A stretch of DNA of 42,871 bases. Origin: a virus. The notes under the pieces are model-generated. The model had not been told where the DNA came from. It ran no database searches and saw only the letters and a program-made list of their open reading frames with translations. This document shows positions 6,190 through 12,238 of the stretch, piece by piece; within the stretch, counting starts at the first letter, position 1, and every line of letters begins with the position of its first letter. The DNA lies in IMG/VR virus record IMGVR_UViG_3300010354_000182, positions 1-42,871 of that record; one strand, 5' to 3'. The translations under genes and the position numbers were made by a program.

Positions 6190-6207
6190 TTACGACCACG
6201 GCCCCAT
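6190..6207 (-). other. Five-codon frame with strong SD (MGPWS)
   Basis: ATG at 6207 follows AAGGAGAAAACAAA, a good SD, but the frame ends after five codons. In another frame a GTG at 6199 opens a 19-codon hydrophobic peptide (starting VVVIILVIIGIIW). Possible remnant, micro-peptide or frameshifted small membrane gene. Confidence 0.2.
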
Positions 6208-6219
6208 TTTGTTTTCTCC

Positions 6220-6396
6220 TTATCCTCTAAAGGTACAACTGGCAGATATTCTGTAGTTGTCTATGTTAATTCTCTTTTCAAATTGTTCTTTTGCTTTTAA
6301 ACAACTTTCATGATCTCCAAACTTAGCGTGTATACTACCGTTAGTAGTGTTTGCTCCTGGTATAGTGCTCCACATCATTATTATCAATAACCACAT
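6220..6396 (-). CDS. Small exported protein of unknown function
   Basis: 58 residues from the ATG at 6396, chosen for its SD (AAGGAGATTATA). Residues 1-15 (MWLLIIMMWSTIPGA) look like a signal peptide or N-terminal anchor. The rest is polar with two Cys (about residues 33 and 54) that could form a disulfide in the periplasm. No family recognised. It stands between tRNA-Ile and the tRNA-Lys promoter, so it is transcribed with the island. Confidence 0.7.
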   Translation of the reverse strand: MWLLIIMMWSTIPGANTTNGSIHAKFGDHESCLKAKEQFEKRINIDNYRISASCTFRG

Positions 6397-6408
6397 TATA
6401 ATCTCCTT

Positions 6409-6482
6409 TGGTGCCCAGACCAAGAATTGAACTTGAAATAATCGCTTATCAAGCGACCGTTATACCATTTAACTATCCGGGC
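6409..6482 (-). tRNA. tRNA-Ile (GAU)
   Basis: Acceptor GCCCGGA/TCTGGGC, anticodon loop TTGATAA, T-arm CAAG-TTCAATT-CTTG, discriminator A, encoded CCA. Confidence 0.92.
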
Positions 6483-6487
6483 GTATT

Positions 6488-6579
6488 TGGCGGAAGCGGT
6501 GAGATTCGAACTCACGAACGGGATAAACCGTTGCTAGTTTTCAAGACTAGTGCAATCAGCCGGACTCTGCCACACTTCC
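6488..6579 (-). tRNA. tRNA-Ser (UGA)
   Basis: Acceptor GGAAGTG/CGCTTCC, anticodon stem CTAGT/ACTAG with loop CTTGAAA, long variable arm (AACGG/CCGTT), encoded CCA. 92 bases, normal class II serine tRNA. Confidence 0.93.
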
Positions 6580-6586
6580 ATGATAC

Positions 6587-6667
6587 TGGTGCCCCTAATC
6601 GGATTCGAACCGATAGTTATGACACTCCTTTTGAGAGAGCCGCCTTTACCAATTTGGCCATAGGGGC
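6587..6667 (-). tRNA. tRNA-Leu (CAA)
   Basis: Acceptor GCCCCTA/TAGGGGC, Leu-like D-arm, anticodon loop CTCAAAA, T-arm ATCGG-TTCGAAT-CCGAT, encoded CCA. The variable region is short for leucine. Confidence 0.88.
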
Positions 6668-6671
6668 AATC

Positions 6672-6749
6672 TGGAGCACAGGGCCGGATTCGAACCGGCG
6701 GCTTTACGGTTTTGCAGACCGTTGCATTGGGCCTCTCTGCCACCTGTGC
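6672..6749 (-). tRNA. tRNA-Cys (GCA)
   Basis: Acceptor GCACAGG/CCTGTGC, anticodon stem CGGT/ACCG with loop CTGCAAA, discriminator U73 (a Cys identity base), encoded CCA. Confidence 0.93.
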
Positions 6750-6752
6750 TTA

Positions 6753-7358
6753 TTACATTGTAGGACCGTTACCGTTACGGAAACCGACCTCTCCACCTTC
6801 TTCTTTGATTCGCTTAATCACATCTTCAAACAAGATTGGAGCAAAGTCCGGTGTTTGCTCTACGCAGACGCAATGATAACGATTATCAATAACATCGCTA
6901 TATAACACTTCACCAGTCCTAGCATCAACACCACGAGCCTTTGTTACACGATTTGCATGTAAGTGACCGTGAATGTTAACACCGAAGCGACCCAACGATG
7001 CTTCGTGAACAGGAATATGGCTTAAGATCATTCCGTTCATAACGTGATATGCACGTAATTCACGAAAGTACTCGCCGTACTCTGTGTCACGAAAGATATC
7101 GTGGTTACCTCTAATTAAAACTTTGTCACCATTCAAGCGACCCAATGTCTTTAATGCTTTACGATTAATGACAACATCGCCTAAGTGGTAGACTTTGTCT
7201 GTAGGCTTGACTCTTTCGTTCCAAGCCTTGACCATGGCTTCATCCATTTCGTCTGGATCTGTCCACGGACGTAATTTTGTAACACCATCACTTCTAGTGA
7301 AACGGCATACACCGGCGTGGCCGAAGTGCGTATCACTTACTAAAAACACGCTAGGCAT
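6753..7358 (-). CDS. Calcineurin-like metallophosphoesterase
   Basis: 201 residues with the full metal-binding set: DTH at 9-11, GD at 60-61, GNHD at 84-87, a histidine near SHIPVH (113-118) and GHLH at 131-134. These bind two metals and hydrolyse phosphoesters; the family includes small bacterial phosphodiesterases and phage phosphatases, so the substrate cannot be told. A good SD (GGAGGGCACT) precedes the ATG. It lies 3 bases past tRNA-Cys within the tRNA island, so an RNA-related role is possible but unproven. A second, unrelated-looking phosphoesterase is at 18683. Confidence 0.88.
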   Translation of the reverse strand: MPSVFLVSDTHFGHAGVCRFTRSDGVTKLRPWTDPDEMDEAMVKAWNERVKPTDKVYHLGDVVINRKALKTLGRLNGDKVLIRGNHDIFRDTEYGEYFRELRAYHVMNGMILSHIPVHEASLGRFGVNIHGHLHANRVTKARGVDARTGEVLYSDVIDNRYHCVCVEQTPDFAPILFEDVIKRIKEEGGEVGFRNGNGPTM

Positions 7359-7380
7359 AGTGCCCTCCTTTCTTTGTTAA

Positions 7381-7472
7381 TGGTACCCCGGGCCGGAGTC
7401 GAACCGACATTGGCCAATTATCTGTTGCACACGGGATATAAATCCGCTGTTTTACCATTAAACTACCGGGGC
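7381..7472 (-). tRNA. tRNA with UAU anticodon (probably Ile), long variable region
   Basis: Acceptor GCCCCGG/CCGGGGT, D-arm GTTT..AAAC, anticodon loop TTTATAT, T-arm GTCGG-TTCGACT-CCGGC, encoded CCA. Anticodon UAU would read AUA, rare in bacteria. The variable region is about 22 bases and contains TTGGCCAA, unlike any isoleucine tRNA; the anticodon stem has one A-C pair. Confidence 0.72.
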
Positions 7473-7479
7473 AAAGAAC

Positions 7480-7555
<76 letters not shown>

Positions 7556-7556
7556 A

Positions 7557-7994
7557 TTATTTCTCTACTGAATACTCGTAGTTTACTGTAGTTTCGTTTT
7601 CACGTAAAACAGCAGCACCGTTTCTGAGATGAAATTTCTTAGCCATCTCAGTCTTAGGGCTTAGAGTAACGAACCGCTCTACAGTAGGATATAACTTACG
7701 TATCTGTTCTACTGTTTCGAACAACAATTCAGATGCCGCGCCGGGTGCATAACTCCATATAGTATAGAATATAGCGGTTGTAGGACTATCAGCGTCTTTA
7801 GAAAGATCTTCTACCTTTTCAGGTACAAAATCATGTAAACTAACACAAACCATTGCTTTGGGTTTTTCATCAACCAAGGCACTCACAAATTTATTCTTTG
7901 ATACACGAAAATCGACGGGTATCTCTGGTCGCACCGGATCGTCTTTGATATATTCAAGAAGAGGATCGGTGATGTTTGTGATAAAATTCAGCAT
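7557..7994 (-). CDS. GNAT-like acetyltransferase-type protein
   Basis: 145 residues. The C-terminal half looks like the GNAT fold: a central strand with ATAIFYTIWSYAPGAASELL, then RFVTLSPKTEMAKKFHLRNGA (about 105-127), which resembles the segment before the last GNAT helix, followed by a NYEYS strand. No clear acetyl-CoA Q/RxxGxG/A loop is visible, so activity is uncertain. The SD is weak. The stop codon is one base from tRNA-Gly(GCC), so it is part of the tRNA island transcript. Confidence 0.6.
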   Translation of the reverse strand: MLNFITNITDPLLEYIKDDPVRPEIPVDFRVSKNKFVSALVDEKPKAMVCVSLHDFVPEKVEDLSKDADSPTTAIFYTIWSYAPGAASELLFETVEQIRKLYPTVERFVTLSPKTEMAKKFHLRNGAAVLRENETTVNYEYSVEK

Positions 7995-8051
7995 TTTATT
8001 TTTCTCTGTGTTATATGCGTACTTATCTCTTTACGCAAAAAATTGTAAATC

Positions 8052-8127
8052 TGGTACTCGGTACGGGAATCGAACCCGTCTTTCCACCTTGAAAGGGTAG
8101 CGTCCTAGACCGATAGACGAACCGAGC
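8052..8127 (-). tRNA. tRNA-Glu (UUC)
   Basis: Acceptor GCTCGGT/ACCGAGT, anticodon loop CTTTCAA, T-arm ACGGG-TTCGATT-CCCGT, discriminator A, encoded CCA. Confidence 0.92.
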
Positions 8128-8137
8128 AATTACGAAT

Positions 8138-8213
8138 TGGCATACCCTGAGAGATTCGAACTCCCACTAGCAGTTTTGGAGACTGTCGTGCTGCCGTTAA
8201 ACACTAAGGGTAC
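8138..8213 (-). tRNA. tRNA-Trp (CCA)
   Basis: Acceptor GTACCCT/AGGGTAT, anticodon stem CAGT/ACTG with loop CTCCAAA, discriminator G (Trp identity), encoded CCA. Confidence 0.92.
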
Positions 8214-8216
8214 ATT

Positions 8217-8260
8217 ATAAAAAACTTCGACGATACAGTTATACCGCAGAGGTCGAAGCC
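8217..8260 (-). terminator. Possible intrinsic terminator or processing hairpin
   Basis: Leftward transcript: CTTCGAC, 20-base loop, GTCGAAG (8252-8258 with 8225-8231), then six T. The large loop makes it a weak terminator; it lies between tRNA-Val and tRNA-Trp. Confidence 0.4.
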
Positions 8261-8268
8261 GTGTTGTT

Positions 8269-8343
8269 TGGTGCCTCGTGCTGGAGTCGAACCAACTGCA
8301 TTCGCCTTGTAAGGGCGACGTTCTACCGGTGAACTAACGAGGC
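8269..8343 (-). tRNA. tRNA-Val (UAC)
   Basis: Acceptor GCCTCGT/ACGAGGC, anticodon stem TCGCC/GGCGA with loop CTTACAA, encoded CCA. Confidence 0.93.
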
Positions 8344-8348
8344 TAATT

Positions 8349-8426
8349 TGGTCGGAGTAGTAGGATTCGAACCTACGACCCTCTGCTCCCAAAGCAGATG
8401 CGCTAGCCAGGCTGCGCTATACTCCG
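8349..8426 (-). tRNA. tRNA-Pro (UGG)
   Basis: Acceptor CGGAGTA/TACTCCG, anticodon stem TCTGC/GCAGA with loop TTTGGGA, discriminator A, encoded CCA. Confidence 0.93.
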
Positions 8427-8434
8427 ATAATACT

Positions 8435-8508
8435 TGGTGGAGGATAACAGAATCGAACTGTTAATCACGGCTTGCAAAGCCGTTGTTATCCCATTTAACT
8501 AATCCCCC
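8435..8508 (-). tRNA. tRNA-Ala (UGC)
   Basis: Acceptor GGGGGAT/ATCCTCC, with the G3-U70 pair that identifies alanine tRNAs, anticodon stem ACGGC/GCCGT, loop TTTGCAA, encoded CCA. Confidence 0.93.
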
Positions 8509-8512
8509 AAAC

Positions 8513-8589
8513 TGGCTCCCCGACGTGGGCTCGAACCACGGACATTCTGATTAACAGTCAGACGCATCTACCAACTGTGCTATCGGGGA
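8513..8589 (-). tRNA. tRNA-Asn (GUU)
   Basis: Acceptor TCCCCGA/TCGGGGA, anticodon stem CTGA/TCAG with loop CTGTTAA, discriminator G, encoded CCA. Confidence 0.93.
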
Positions 8590-8595
8590 ATAAAA

Positions 8596-8671
8596 TGGTG
8601 CCGGTTGTCGGATTCGAACTGACGACCTATCGCTTACAAGGCGATTGCAACTACCACTGTGCTAAACCGGC
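8596..8671 (-). tRNA. tRNA-Thr (UGU)
   Basis: Acceptor GCCGGTT/AACCGGC, anticodon stem ATCGC/GCGAT with loop CTTGTAA, encoded CCA. Confidence 0.93.
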
Positions 8672-8695
8672 ATAAAACTATATATCACTTACTTC

Positions 8696-8783
8696 TGGCG
8701 GAGAGTATAGGATTCGAACCTATGCGCCCATTTCTGGACGACGGTTTAGCAAACCGCTGCCTTAACCACTCGGCCAACTCTCC
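8696..8783 (-). tRNA. tRNA-Ser (GCU)
   Basis: Acceptor GGAGAGT/ACTCTCC, anticodon stem GCGGT/ACCGT with loop TTGCTAA, long variable arm (GTCC..GGGC), discriminator G, encoded CCA. Confidence 0.93.
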
Positions 8784-8788
8784 GTAAC

Positions 8789-8864
8789 TGGCGCCTCGTA
8801 GGGGAGTCGAACCCCTGTGTTCCGCTAGACAGGCGGACATAATAGACCGTTATATGAACGAGGC
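8789..8864 (-). tRNA. tRNA-Asp (GUC)
   Basis: Acceptor GCCTCGT/ACGAGGC, anticodon stem TCCGC/GCGGA with loop CTGTCTA, discriminator G, encoded CCA. Confidence 0.93.
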
Positions 8865-8869
8865 AAATT

Positions 8870-8958
8870 TGGTGGACCGTAAAGGAATCGAACCTAATCG
8901 CCAGCCACCCAACATATTAAGGCAACGGATTTACAGTCCGCCGTTGGGAATACGATCC
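8870..8958 (-). tRNA. tRNA-Tyr (GUA), atypical D-arm
   Basis: Acceptor GGATCGT/ACGGTCC, anticodon stem GCGGA/TCCGT with loop CTGTAAA, long 3' region, encoded CCA. Only 10 bases (ATTCCCAACG) separate acceptor and anticodon stems, too few for a normal D-arm; CCCAAC there could instead pair with GTTGGG in the variable region. The T-stem is weak. It may be divergent or non-functional. Confidence 0.75.
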
Positions 8959-8964
8959 AAAATT

Positions 8965-9191
8965 TGTAACACTCTCCGCTATGCTTTTAGACCGCGTCAG
9001 AAGCGGAATGAAGAGTGTGTATTAAAGCAGACTACTCATCGGCCTAGGCCATTTGACTGTTCGGCAATCTGCTTTAATACGAACGGTTTTTACACATCTG
9101 CGTTATCGCCACAGACTTATCATCCCCGTTGCCGCCCTCATTAATAGTGCCTGTTTAGAGTGTAGCACAGGGTCGCGTTCCCTATTAACAC
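8965..9191 (-). ncRNA. Highly structured RNA of unknown family upstream of the tRNA array
   Basis: About 227 bases without a convincing gene, between a promoter (9198-9226) and tRNA-Tyr. Three strong folds: TTAATAG/CTATTAA (9141-9147, 9182-9188) enclosing CCTGT/ACAGG; a perfect 13-base inverted repeat (9019-9031, 9068-9080) around the palindrome GGCCTAGGCC; and CACTCT-CCGCT paired with AGCGG..AGAGTG (8970-8980, 9002-9017). The predicted transcription start lies 3 bases outside the first stem. I match it to no known family (not tmRNA or RNase P by eye). Confidence 0.6.
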
Positions 9192-9197
9192 TTTGCT

Positions 9198-9226
9198 AGT
9201 TTAATATGTTAGAGGACTTTTGTCAA
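9198..9226 (-). promoter_or_regulatory. Sigma70-type promoter for the structured RNA and tRNA array
   Basis: Minus strand TTGACA (9221-9226), 17 bases, TAAACT (9198-9203). The -35 and spacing are perfect, the -10 weaker. It overlaps the 3' end of the 59-residue gene. Confidence 0.6.
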
Positions 9227-9380
9227 GCGCCTCTTTGTACTGTCTAGCCCTTTCGAACTTATCGTTAATCAGTTTACGAAATTTTTCTTCATCTAGAGTG
9301 TGTGTATCTAACAAATTTTCATAAGCCTGTTTAACGATCTGCTCGTTTAATCTTGTGTAATCAATTTCTTTGTATTCCAT
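9201..9380 (-). CDS. Small helical protein of unknown function
   Basis: 59 residues from the ATG at 9380 (SD AAGGA). Almost entirely charged helix (EYKEIDYTRLNEQIVKQAY, then DEEKFRKLINDKFERARQY), ending SPLTY. No motif or membrane segment. Its transcript begins upstream of an attenuator-like leader (9405-9479), so its expression is probably controlled there. Function unknown. Confidence 0.7.
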   Translation of the reverse strand: MEYKEIDYTRLNEQIVKQAYENLLDTHTLDEEKFRKLINDKFERARQYKEALDKSPLTY

Positions 9381-9397
9381 TTTTTCCTTTATAATAA

Positions 9398-9430
9398 ACA
9401 AAAACCCCAGGGTTTTTAGTCCTGGGGTCC
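9398..9430 (-). terminator. Intrinsic terminator in a leader (attenuator candidate)
   Basis: Leftward transcript: CCCCAGG (9427-9421), 9-base loop, CCTGGGG (9411-9405), then TTTTTG. The first arm overlaps GGACCCC (9430-9424), which can instead pair with GGGGTCC (9479-9473) upstream, a mutually exclusive antiterminator. Confidence 0.75.
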
Positions 9431-9454
9431 TTTGAAGTTCTTGTGTGTACTTTG

Positions 9455-9595
9455 TTACACTACAGTCCTCCGGGACCCCAATTCTGGTGTACGATCATTA
9501 CCTAGACTAATCTCTACGCATGACCAATAAGAGGGCATAAAGCCTCCCAATTGGGCTATGGATTTAAATTGTCTATGTAACGATGTTGTGTTCAT
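9455..9595 (-). CDS. 46-codon leader frame upstream of the attenuator
   Basis: ATG at 9595 begins 6 bases after a TATAAT box, so the transcript would be leaderless or nearly so, with no SD. The frame runs 46 codons (MNTTSLHRQFKSIAQLGGF...) and stops at 9455, inside the loop of the antiterminator stem, so a translating ribosome would cover the upstream arm. No homology recognised. It could be a regulatory leader peptide or chance within an untranslated leader. Confidence 0.4.
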   Translation of the reverse strand: MNTTSLHRQFKSIAQLGGFMPSYWSCVEISLGNDRTPELGSRRTVV

Positions 9596-9601
9596 GTTTA
9601 T

Positions 9602-9630
9602 ATTATATCTTCTTTGTTCTAGTTTGTCAA
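9602..9630 (-). promoter_or_regulatory. Consensus sigma70 promoter (downstream of a tandem pair)
   Basis: Minus strand TTGACA (9625-9630), 17 bases, TATAAT (9602-9607): a perfect consensus. It drives the attenuator leader, the 59-residue gene and probably the RNA island. Confidence 0.85.
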
Positions 9631-9667
9631 CCTCTTTTTTTCAAAAGCAAATCAACAACATAGTCAT

Positions 9668-9696
9668 ATTGTATTGTCTTTTTATTTAGTCGTCAA
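9668..9696 (-). promoter_or_regulatory. Sigma70-type promoter (upstream of a tandem pair)
   Basis: Minus strand TTGACG (9691-9696), 17 bases, TACAAT (9668-9673), 66 bases upstream of the consensus promoter. An ATG follows 6 bases after the -10 but opens only six codons. The spacer contains a late-like CTAAATAA. Confidence 0.65.
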
Positions 9697-9698
9697 GT

Positions 9699-9728
9699 AA
9701 AAAATACCCAGATAATGTGGCATTTTTA
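9699..9728 (-). terminator. Intrinsic terminator after the ClpP gene cluster
   Basis: Leftward transcript: AAAAATGCC, 10-base loop, GGTATTTTT with trailing T, a 9-base stem directly after the stop codon of the 81-residue gene and before the tandem promoters. A and T runs on both sides could make it work in both directions. Confidence 0.6.
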
Positions 9729-9736
9729 CTACAACG

Positions 9737-9982
9737 CTAACTGCCCGTTTCTGCTTGTATCAGTAAGTGCTTACCAATTTCGAATAATCCAATTCCGCCG
9801 GGGAGGTCAAGACAGCAAACATGAATTTGGCAAGATCCTTCGTCATCTATCGATGATGCAACAAATTCTTTGATCTTGCCTTCTTTGACCATACCCTTCA
9901 TAGTCTCTAATATTTCTAAAAGATCTTCTTTTCGTTTTTCTTCTCTTTCTGCTTTTGGATCAAAACTAAAAACATTACTCAT
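9737..9982 (-). CDS. Small conserved phage protein of unknown function
   Basis: 81 residues: an N-terminal charged helix (residues 8-37, EREEKRKEDLLEILETMK), then a compact strand-rich part (KEFVASSIDDEGSCQIHVC, GGIGLFEIGKHLL). Resembles small proteins in T4-like cyanophages and pelagiphages (from memory). Last gene before the intrinsic terminator, 7 bases downstream of clpP, so co-transcribed with the protease. A link to ClpP is only positional. Confidence 0.75.
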   Translation of the reverse strand: MSNVFSFDPKAEREEKRKEDLLEILETMKGMVKEGKIKEFVASSIDDEGSCQIHVCCLDLPGGIGLFEIGKHLLIQAETGS

Positions 9983-9989
9983 AAAAACC

Positions 9990-10583
9990 CTATTCCAAAA
10001 TATTATCTGCGATTCCCAGTTCTACTACTTCTTCTGCTGTAAGATATACATCAGATGCTGGTAACAATTTTTTCTTTATCACACTTGGAGATAAATTAGT
10101 GGCTTCCTTCAAAATAAGTACCATTTTATTATTAAGAGATTCGTTTTCTTTCATCTCGGCTTTGATATCGTGATACTTGGCTTCTACTCCTGTAGAAAAT
10201 TGGTGGCACATAAAACTGGTATTCTTTGCAGCGTACCTCTCATTTTTTGTTCCGCAGGCAAAGACTAAAAAAGCGGCGCTCATTACCGCACCTATACCTA
10301 TAGTTCTAATAGGATGACGACTGCTTTTTATCATATCAATTAAAGCAAAAGCAGTATATAAATCTCCACCTGTTGAATTAATATAAAGTGTTAGTACCTT
10401 TTCTTTGGCGGTATCTAGATTTTCGTAGATGATCCAGCGTATGCAATCATTAACGGTATCTTCATCAATTTCGCCAGCAAGATAAAAAGTATGATTTTCT
10501 AGAAGTTTTATGCTGACGCGATCGTCAGCGTTAAAATCATCAAATTTTTTCACAGTGGACTCCCTAGACGTATTACTTATCAT
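9990..10583 (-). CDS. clpP: ClpP-type serine protease subunit
   Basis: 197 residues, normal for mature ClpP. The catalytic triad is in place: Ser102 (GAVMSAAF), His127 (MCHQFS) and Asp178 (SDVYLTAEE). The oxyanion and handle regions (YINSTGGDLYTAFALIDMI, AEMKENESLNNKM) also match. ClpP forms a 14-mer chamber that degrades substrates unfolded by ClpA or ClpX; no such ATPase is in the window, so host unfoldases are probably used. A phage ClpS adaptor lies at 33765. The start overlaps the upstream stop by 4 bases (ATGA). Confidence 0.92.
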   Translation of the reverse strand: MISNTSRESTVKKFDDFNADDRVSIKLLENHTFYLAGEIDEDTVNDCIRWIIYENLDTAKEKVLTLYINSTGGDLYTAFALIDMIKSSRHPIRTIGIGAVMSAAFLVFACGTKNERYAAKNTSFMCHQFSTGVEAKYHDIKAEMKENESLNNKMVLILKEATNLSPSVIKKKLLPASDVYLTAEEVVELGIADNILE

Positions 10584-11128
10584 TTAAAATTGTAATGCGT
10601 TCTAGATTCAAATTCCTCCGGATTTTTTTGAAAGTGATTAATGGCTTCTTTTAAGGCTTCTTCTACGAACTCGTTAAAAGTCATATCGCGTTCGTGAGCC
10701 ATTTTCATATACTTTAATAATTCGTCATCGGAAAACTCTACGGGTACCTTAATACGAGTATCGTAGTCTTCTCCTGCTAAGATCGCCGATGCTTTTTCTA
10801 AAAAATCGTCATCGACATCCAAATCAACAAATTTTACAAAATCCCAAGCAGTATCATCTATTTCACGCTCTTTCACTTCATTATCGTGAAATTCTTTATA
10901 ATCTGGATTAATTAATCTATAGGCTCGATTATTGGCATAATCGCAAACATATGATTCGTAGACTTCTTGAGTTTTAGTATCAAAAACGATACTCACGGTA
11001 TGGCCATTATGATCACCATTCCAACTATCTAGGGTATATGCATAAGGTCCGTAGCATTGCCACCCGTAGTCACTACCTTCAGTGATTCGATAATCAACAG
11101 TCTCCATAAAATCTTTTAGACTAATCAT
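10580..11128 (-). CDS. Acidic phage protein with a C-terminal ribbon-helix-helix-like region
   Basis: 182 residues. Residues 10-90 are aromatic- and Asp-rich without a known motif. Residues 126-165 (KVPVEFSDDELLKYMKMAH, then MTFNEFVEEALKEAI) look like a ribbon-helix-helix unit: one strand and two helices, as in small repressors and antitoxins. SD TAAGGAG precedes the ATG, and a sigma70 promoter lies at 11151-11179. First gene of the clpP operon; similar proteins occur in T4-like phages (from memory), function unknown. Confidence 0.72.
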   Translation of the reverse strand: MISLKDFMETVDYRITEGSDYGWQCYGPYAYTLDSWNGDHNGHTVSIVFDTKTQEVYESYVCDYANNRAYRLINPDYKEFHDNEVKEREIDDTAWDFVKFVDLDVDDDFLEKASAILAGEDYDTRIKVPVEFSDDELLKYMKMAHERDMTFNEFVEEALKEAINHFQKNPEEFESRTHYNFK

Positions 11129-11150
11129 TTATTGCTCCTTAGAAAGCACT

Positions 11151-11179
11151 ATTTTAACATAGATATCGAACGTGGTCAA
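11151..11179 (-). promoter_or_regulatory. Sigma70-type promoter for the clpP operon
   Basis: Minus strand TTGACC (11174-11179), 17 bases, TAAAAT (11151-11156), 22 bases before the ATG of the 182-residue gene. The -35 overlaps the end of the upstream gene. Confidence 0.7.
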
Positions 11180-11574
11180 CCTGTTTCGGTTCTTGCCTTA
11201 CTATAATCAAACCAACCTAGTACGATACTAGGATCGGCCACATCCAAGAAATCTTTAAAATGATCTGCCATAATCCTTTTAAGATACGGATAAACTGGGC
11301 TTTCTGCCACTTTTAGATCCCATGCTCTGGTATTGAATGCACCGGCATAGTAAAGTTTTCTGTAATTAGATTCCATGGCTGTTTTCATTTCTGGAGTCGG
11401 ATAAATGCCTGCAAACTCCATAGCCATACATAGGGCCATAGTATGAGGCATTACTATACCGTTCCAATAAACGATATAATCGTCGTGGTGTTCTAGATAC
11501 AGAACAACTGGTTTCGCATCTAGCAGACTCCAGGTCTGTTCAGAACGCATTTTGGTATGTGTCGTTGATGTCAT
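11176..11574 (-). CDS. Phage protein of unknown function
   Basis: 132 residues from the ATG at 11574, chosen because GGAAAT precedes it; the ATG at 11589 has no SD. The protein is rich in Tyr, Trp and His (VLYLEHHDDYIVYWNGIVM), with a helical centre and no signal peptide or clear membrane span. It overlaps the end of the nucleotidyltransferase gene by 35 bases in a different frame, so the two are coupled. No family recognised. Confidence 0.68.
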   Translation of the reverse strand: MTSTTHTKMRSEQTWSLLDAKPVVLYLEHHDDYIVYWNGIVMPHTMALCMAMEFAGIYPTPEMKTAMESNYRKLYYAGAFNTRAWDLKVAESPVYPYLKRIMADHFKDFLDVADPSIVLGWFDYSKARTETG

Positions 11575-12238
11575 ATTTCCACTTTCCATTAGGATTAAAT
11601 CTCACGGCATCTAGTAGTCCTTCGACAGGTCTATATCCATACGTCCAGTATTTCACTAAACGCTTTGCAGCGTCTGGCTGAAGAGGCATACGCATACGTA
11701 AATTTTTTTCTCTGATATCCTTAGCGGTAGTTGATCCTAATAACCATTCCTGACCCCCTGTGCCTATCTGGCACACTGATATATCAAAATTATCAATTAC
11801 CTCATTCAGACTACTGAAATATCTACGGGTTATAATTTGAATTGTCCAACGATTTTTCCAACTTTCATGAGATTGATATTCAAGTGTCACAGCGTTCTCG
11901 CTTTCAAATTTTACTGAATATCTACCGTAACTTTTAATTTCAGCGATAAGATCAGCAGCCTGTTTTGCATTCGCACAAAATACATCAATATCACTTTCGC
12001 CCACAGGTTGACCTTGATACCAGCGAAGACACGCACCGCCGGCTATCCAAGGACCGTTCTGTATGTCTGGCCAAATTATCGTTAACGGTTCACTATCGTT
12101 TTCATGAACTGTAGGGAAAGAAATAACCTTTACTGGTTGATGATGATTTTTATGCAAAGGTTCTCTAAGAGAATCAAAATCTCCTCTTGCAAATATTTCT
12201 TTTAAAATTGTGTTGAGCGATTCGCTAGTAGAATTCAT
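11540..12238 (-). CDS. Nucleotidyltransferase-superfamily protein
   Basis: 232 residues. The polymerase-beta-type signature is clear: GG at 67-68 (AGGACLRWYQG) followed by ESDIDVF at 81-87, with the two Asp expected to bind metal; a third carboxylate is likely in the strand near residue 120. The C-terminal part (EKNLRMRMPLQPDAAKRLVKY) resembles the linker of poly(A)/CCA polymerases. The family adds nucleotides to RNA, proteins or antibiotics. All phage tRNA genes here encode CCA, so CCA repair rather than primary addition would be its tRNA role, if any. Coupled by ATGA to the 39-residue gene. Confidence 0.75.
   Translation of the reverse strand: MNSTSESLNTILKEIFARGDFDSLREPLHKNHHQPVKVISFPTVHENDSEPLTIIWPDIQNGPWIAGGACLRWYQGQPVGESDIDVFCANAKQAADLIAEIKSYGRYSVKFESENAVTLEYQSHESWKNRWTIQIITRRYFSSLNEVIDNFDISVCQIGTGGQEWLLGSTTAKDIREKNLRMRMPLQPDAAKRLVKYWTYGYRPVEGLLDAVRFNPNGKWKYDINDTYQNAF

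Noticed and set aside
8854-9144. 96-codon plus-strand frame across tRNA-Tyr and the structured RNA
   Set aside because: Crosses two tRNA genes on the opposite strand and has no SD; the inverted repeats explain the region better.
8965-9191. tmRNA or RNase P RNA
   Set aside because: No tRNA-Ala-like ends, no tag frame, and none of the conserved RNase P blocks were seen.
9990-10583. Prohead protease instead of ClpP
   Set aside because: Ser102/His127/Asp178 spacing and the handle region fit ClpP, and the neighbours are not head genes.
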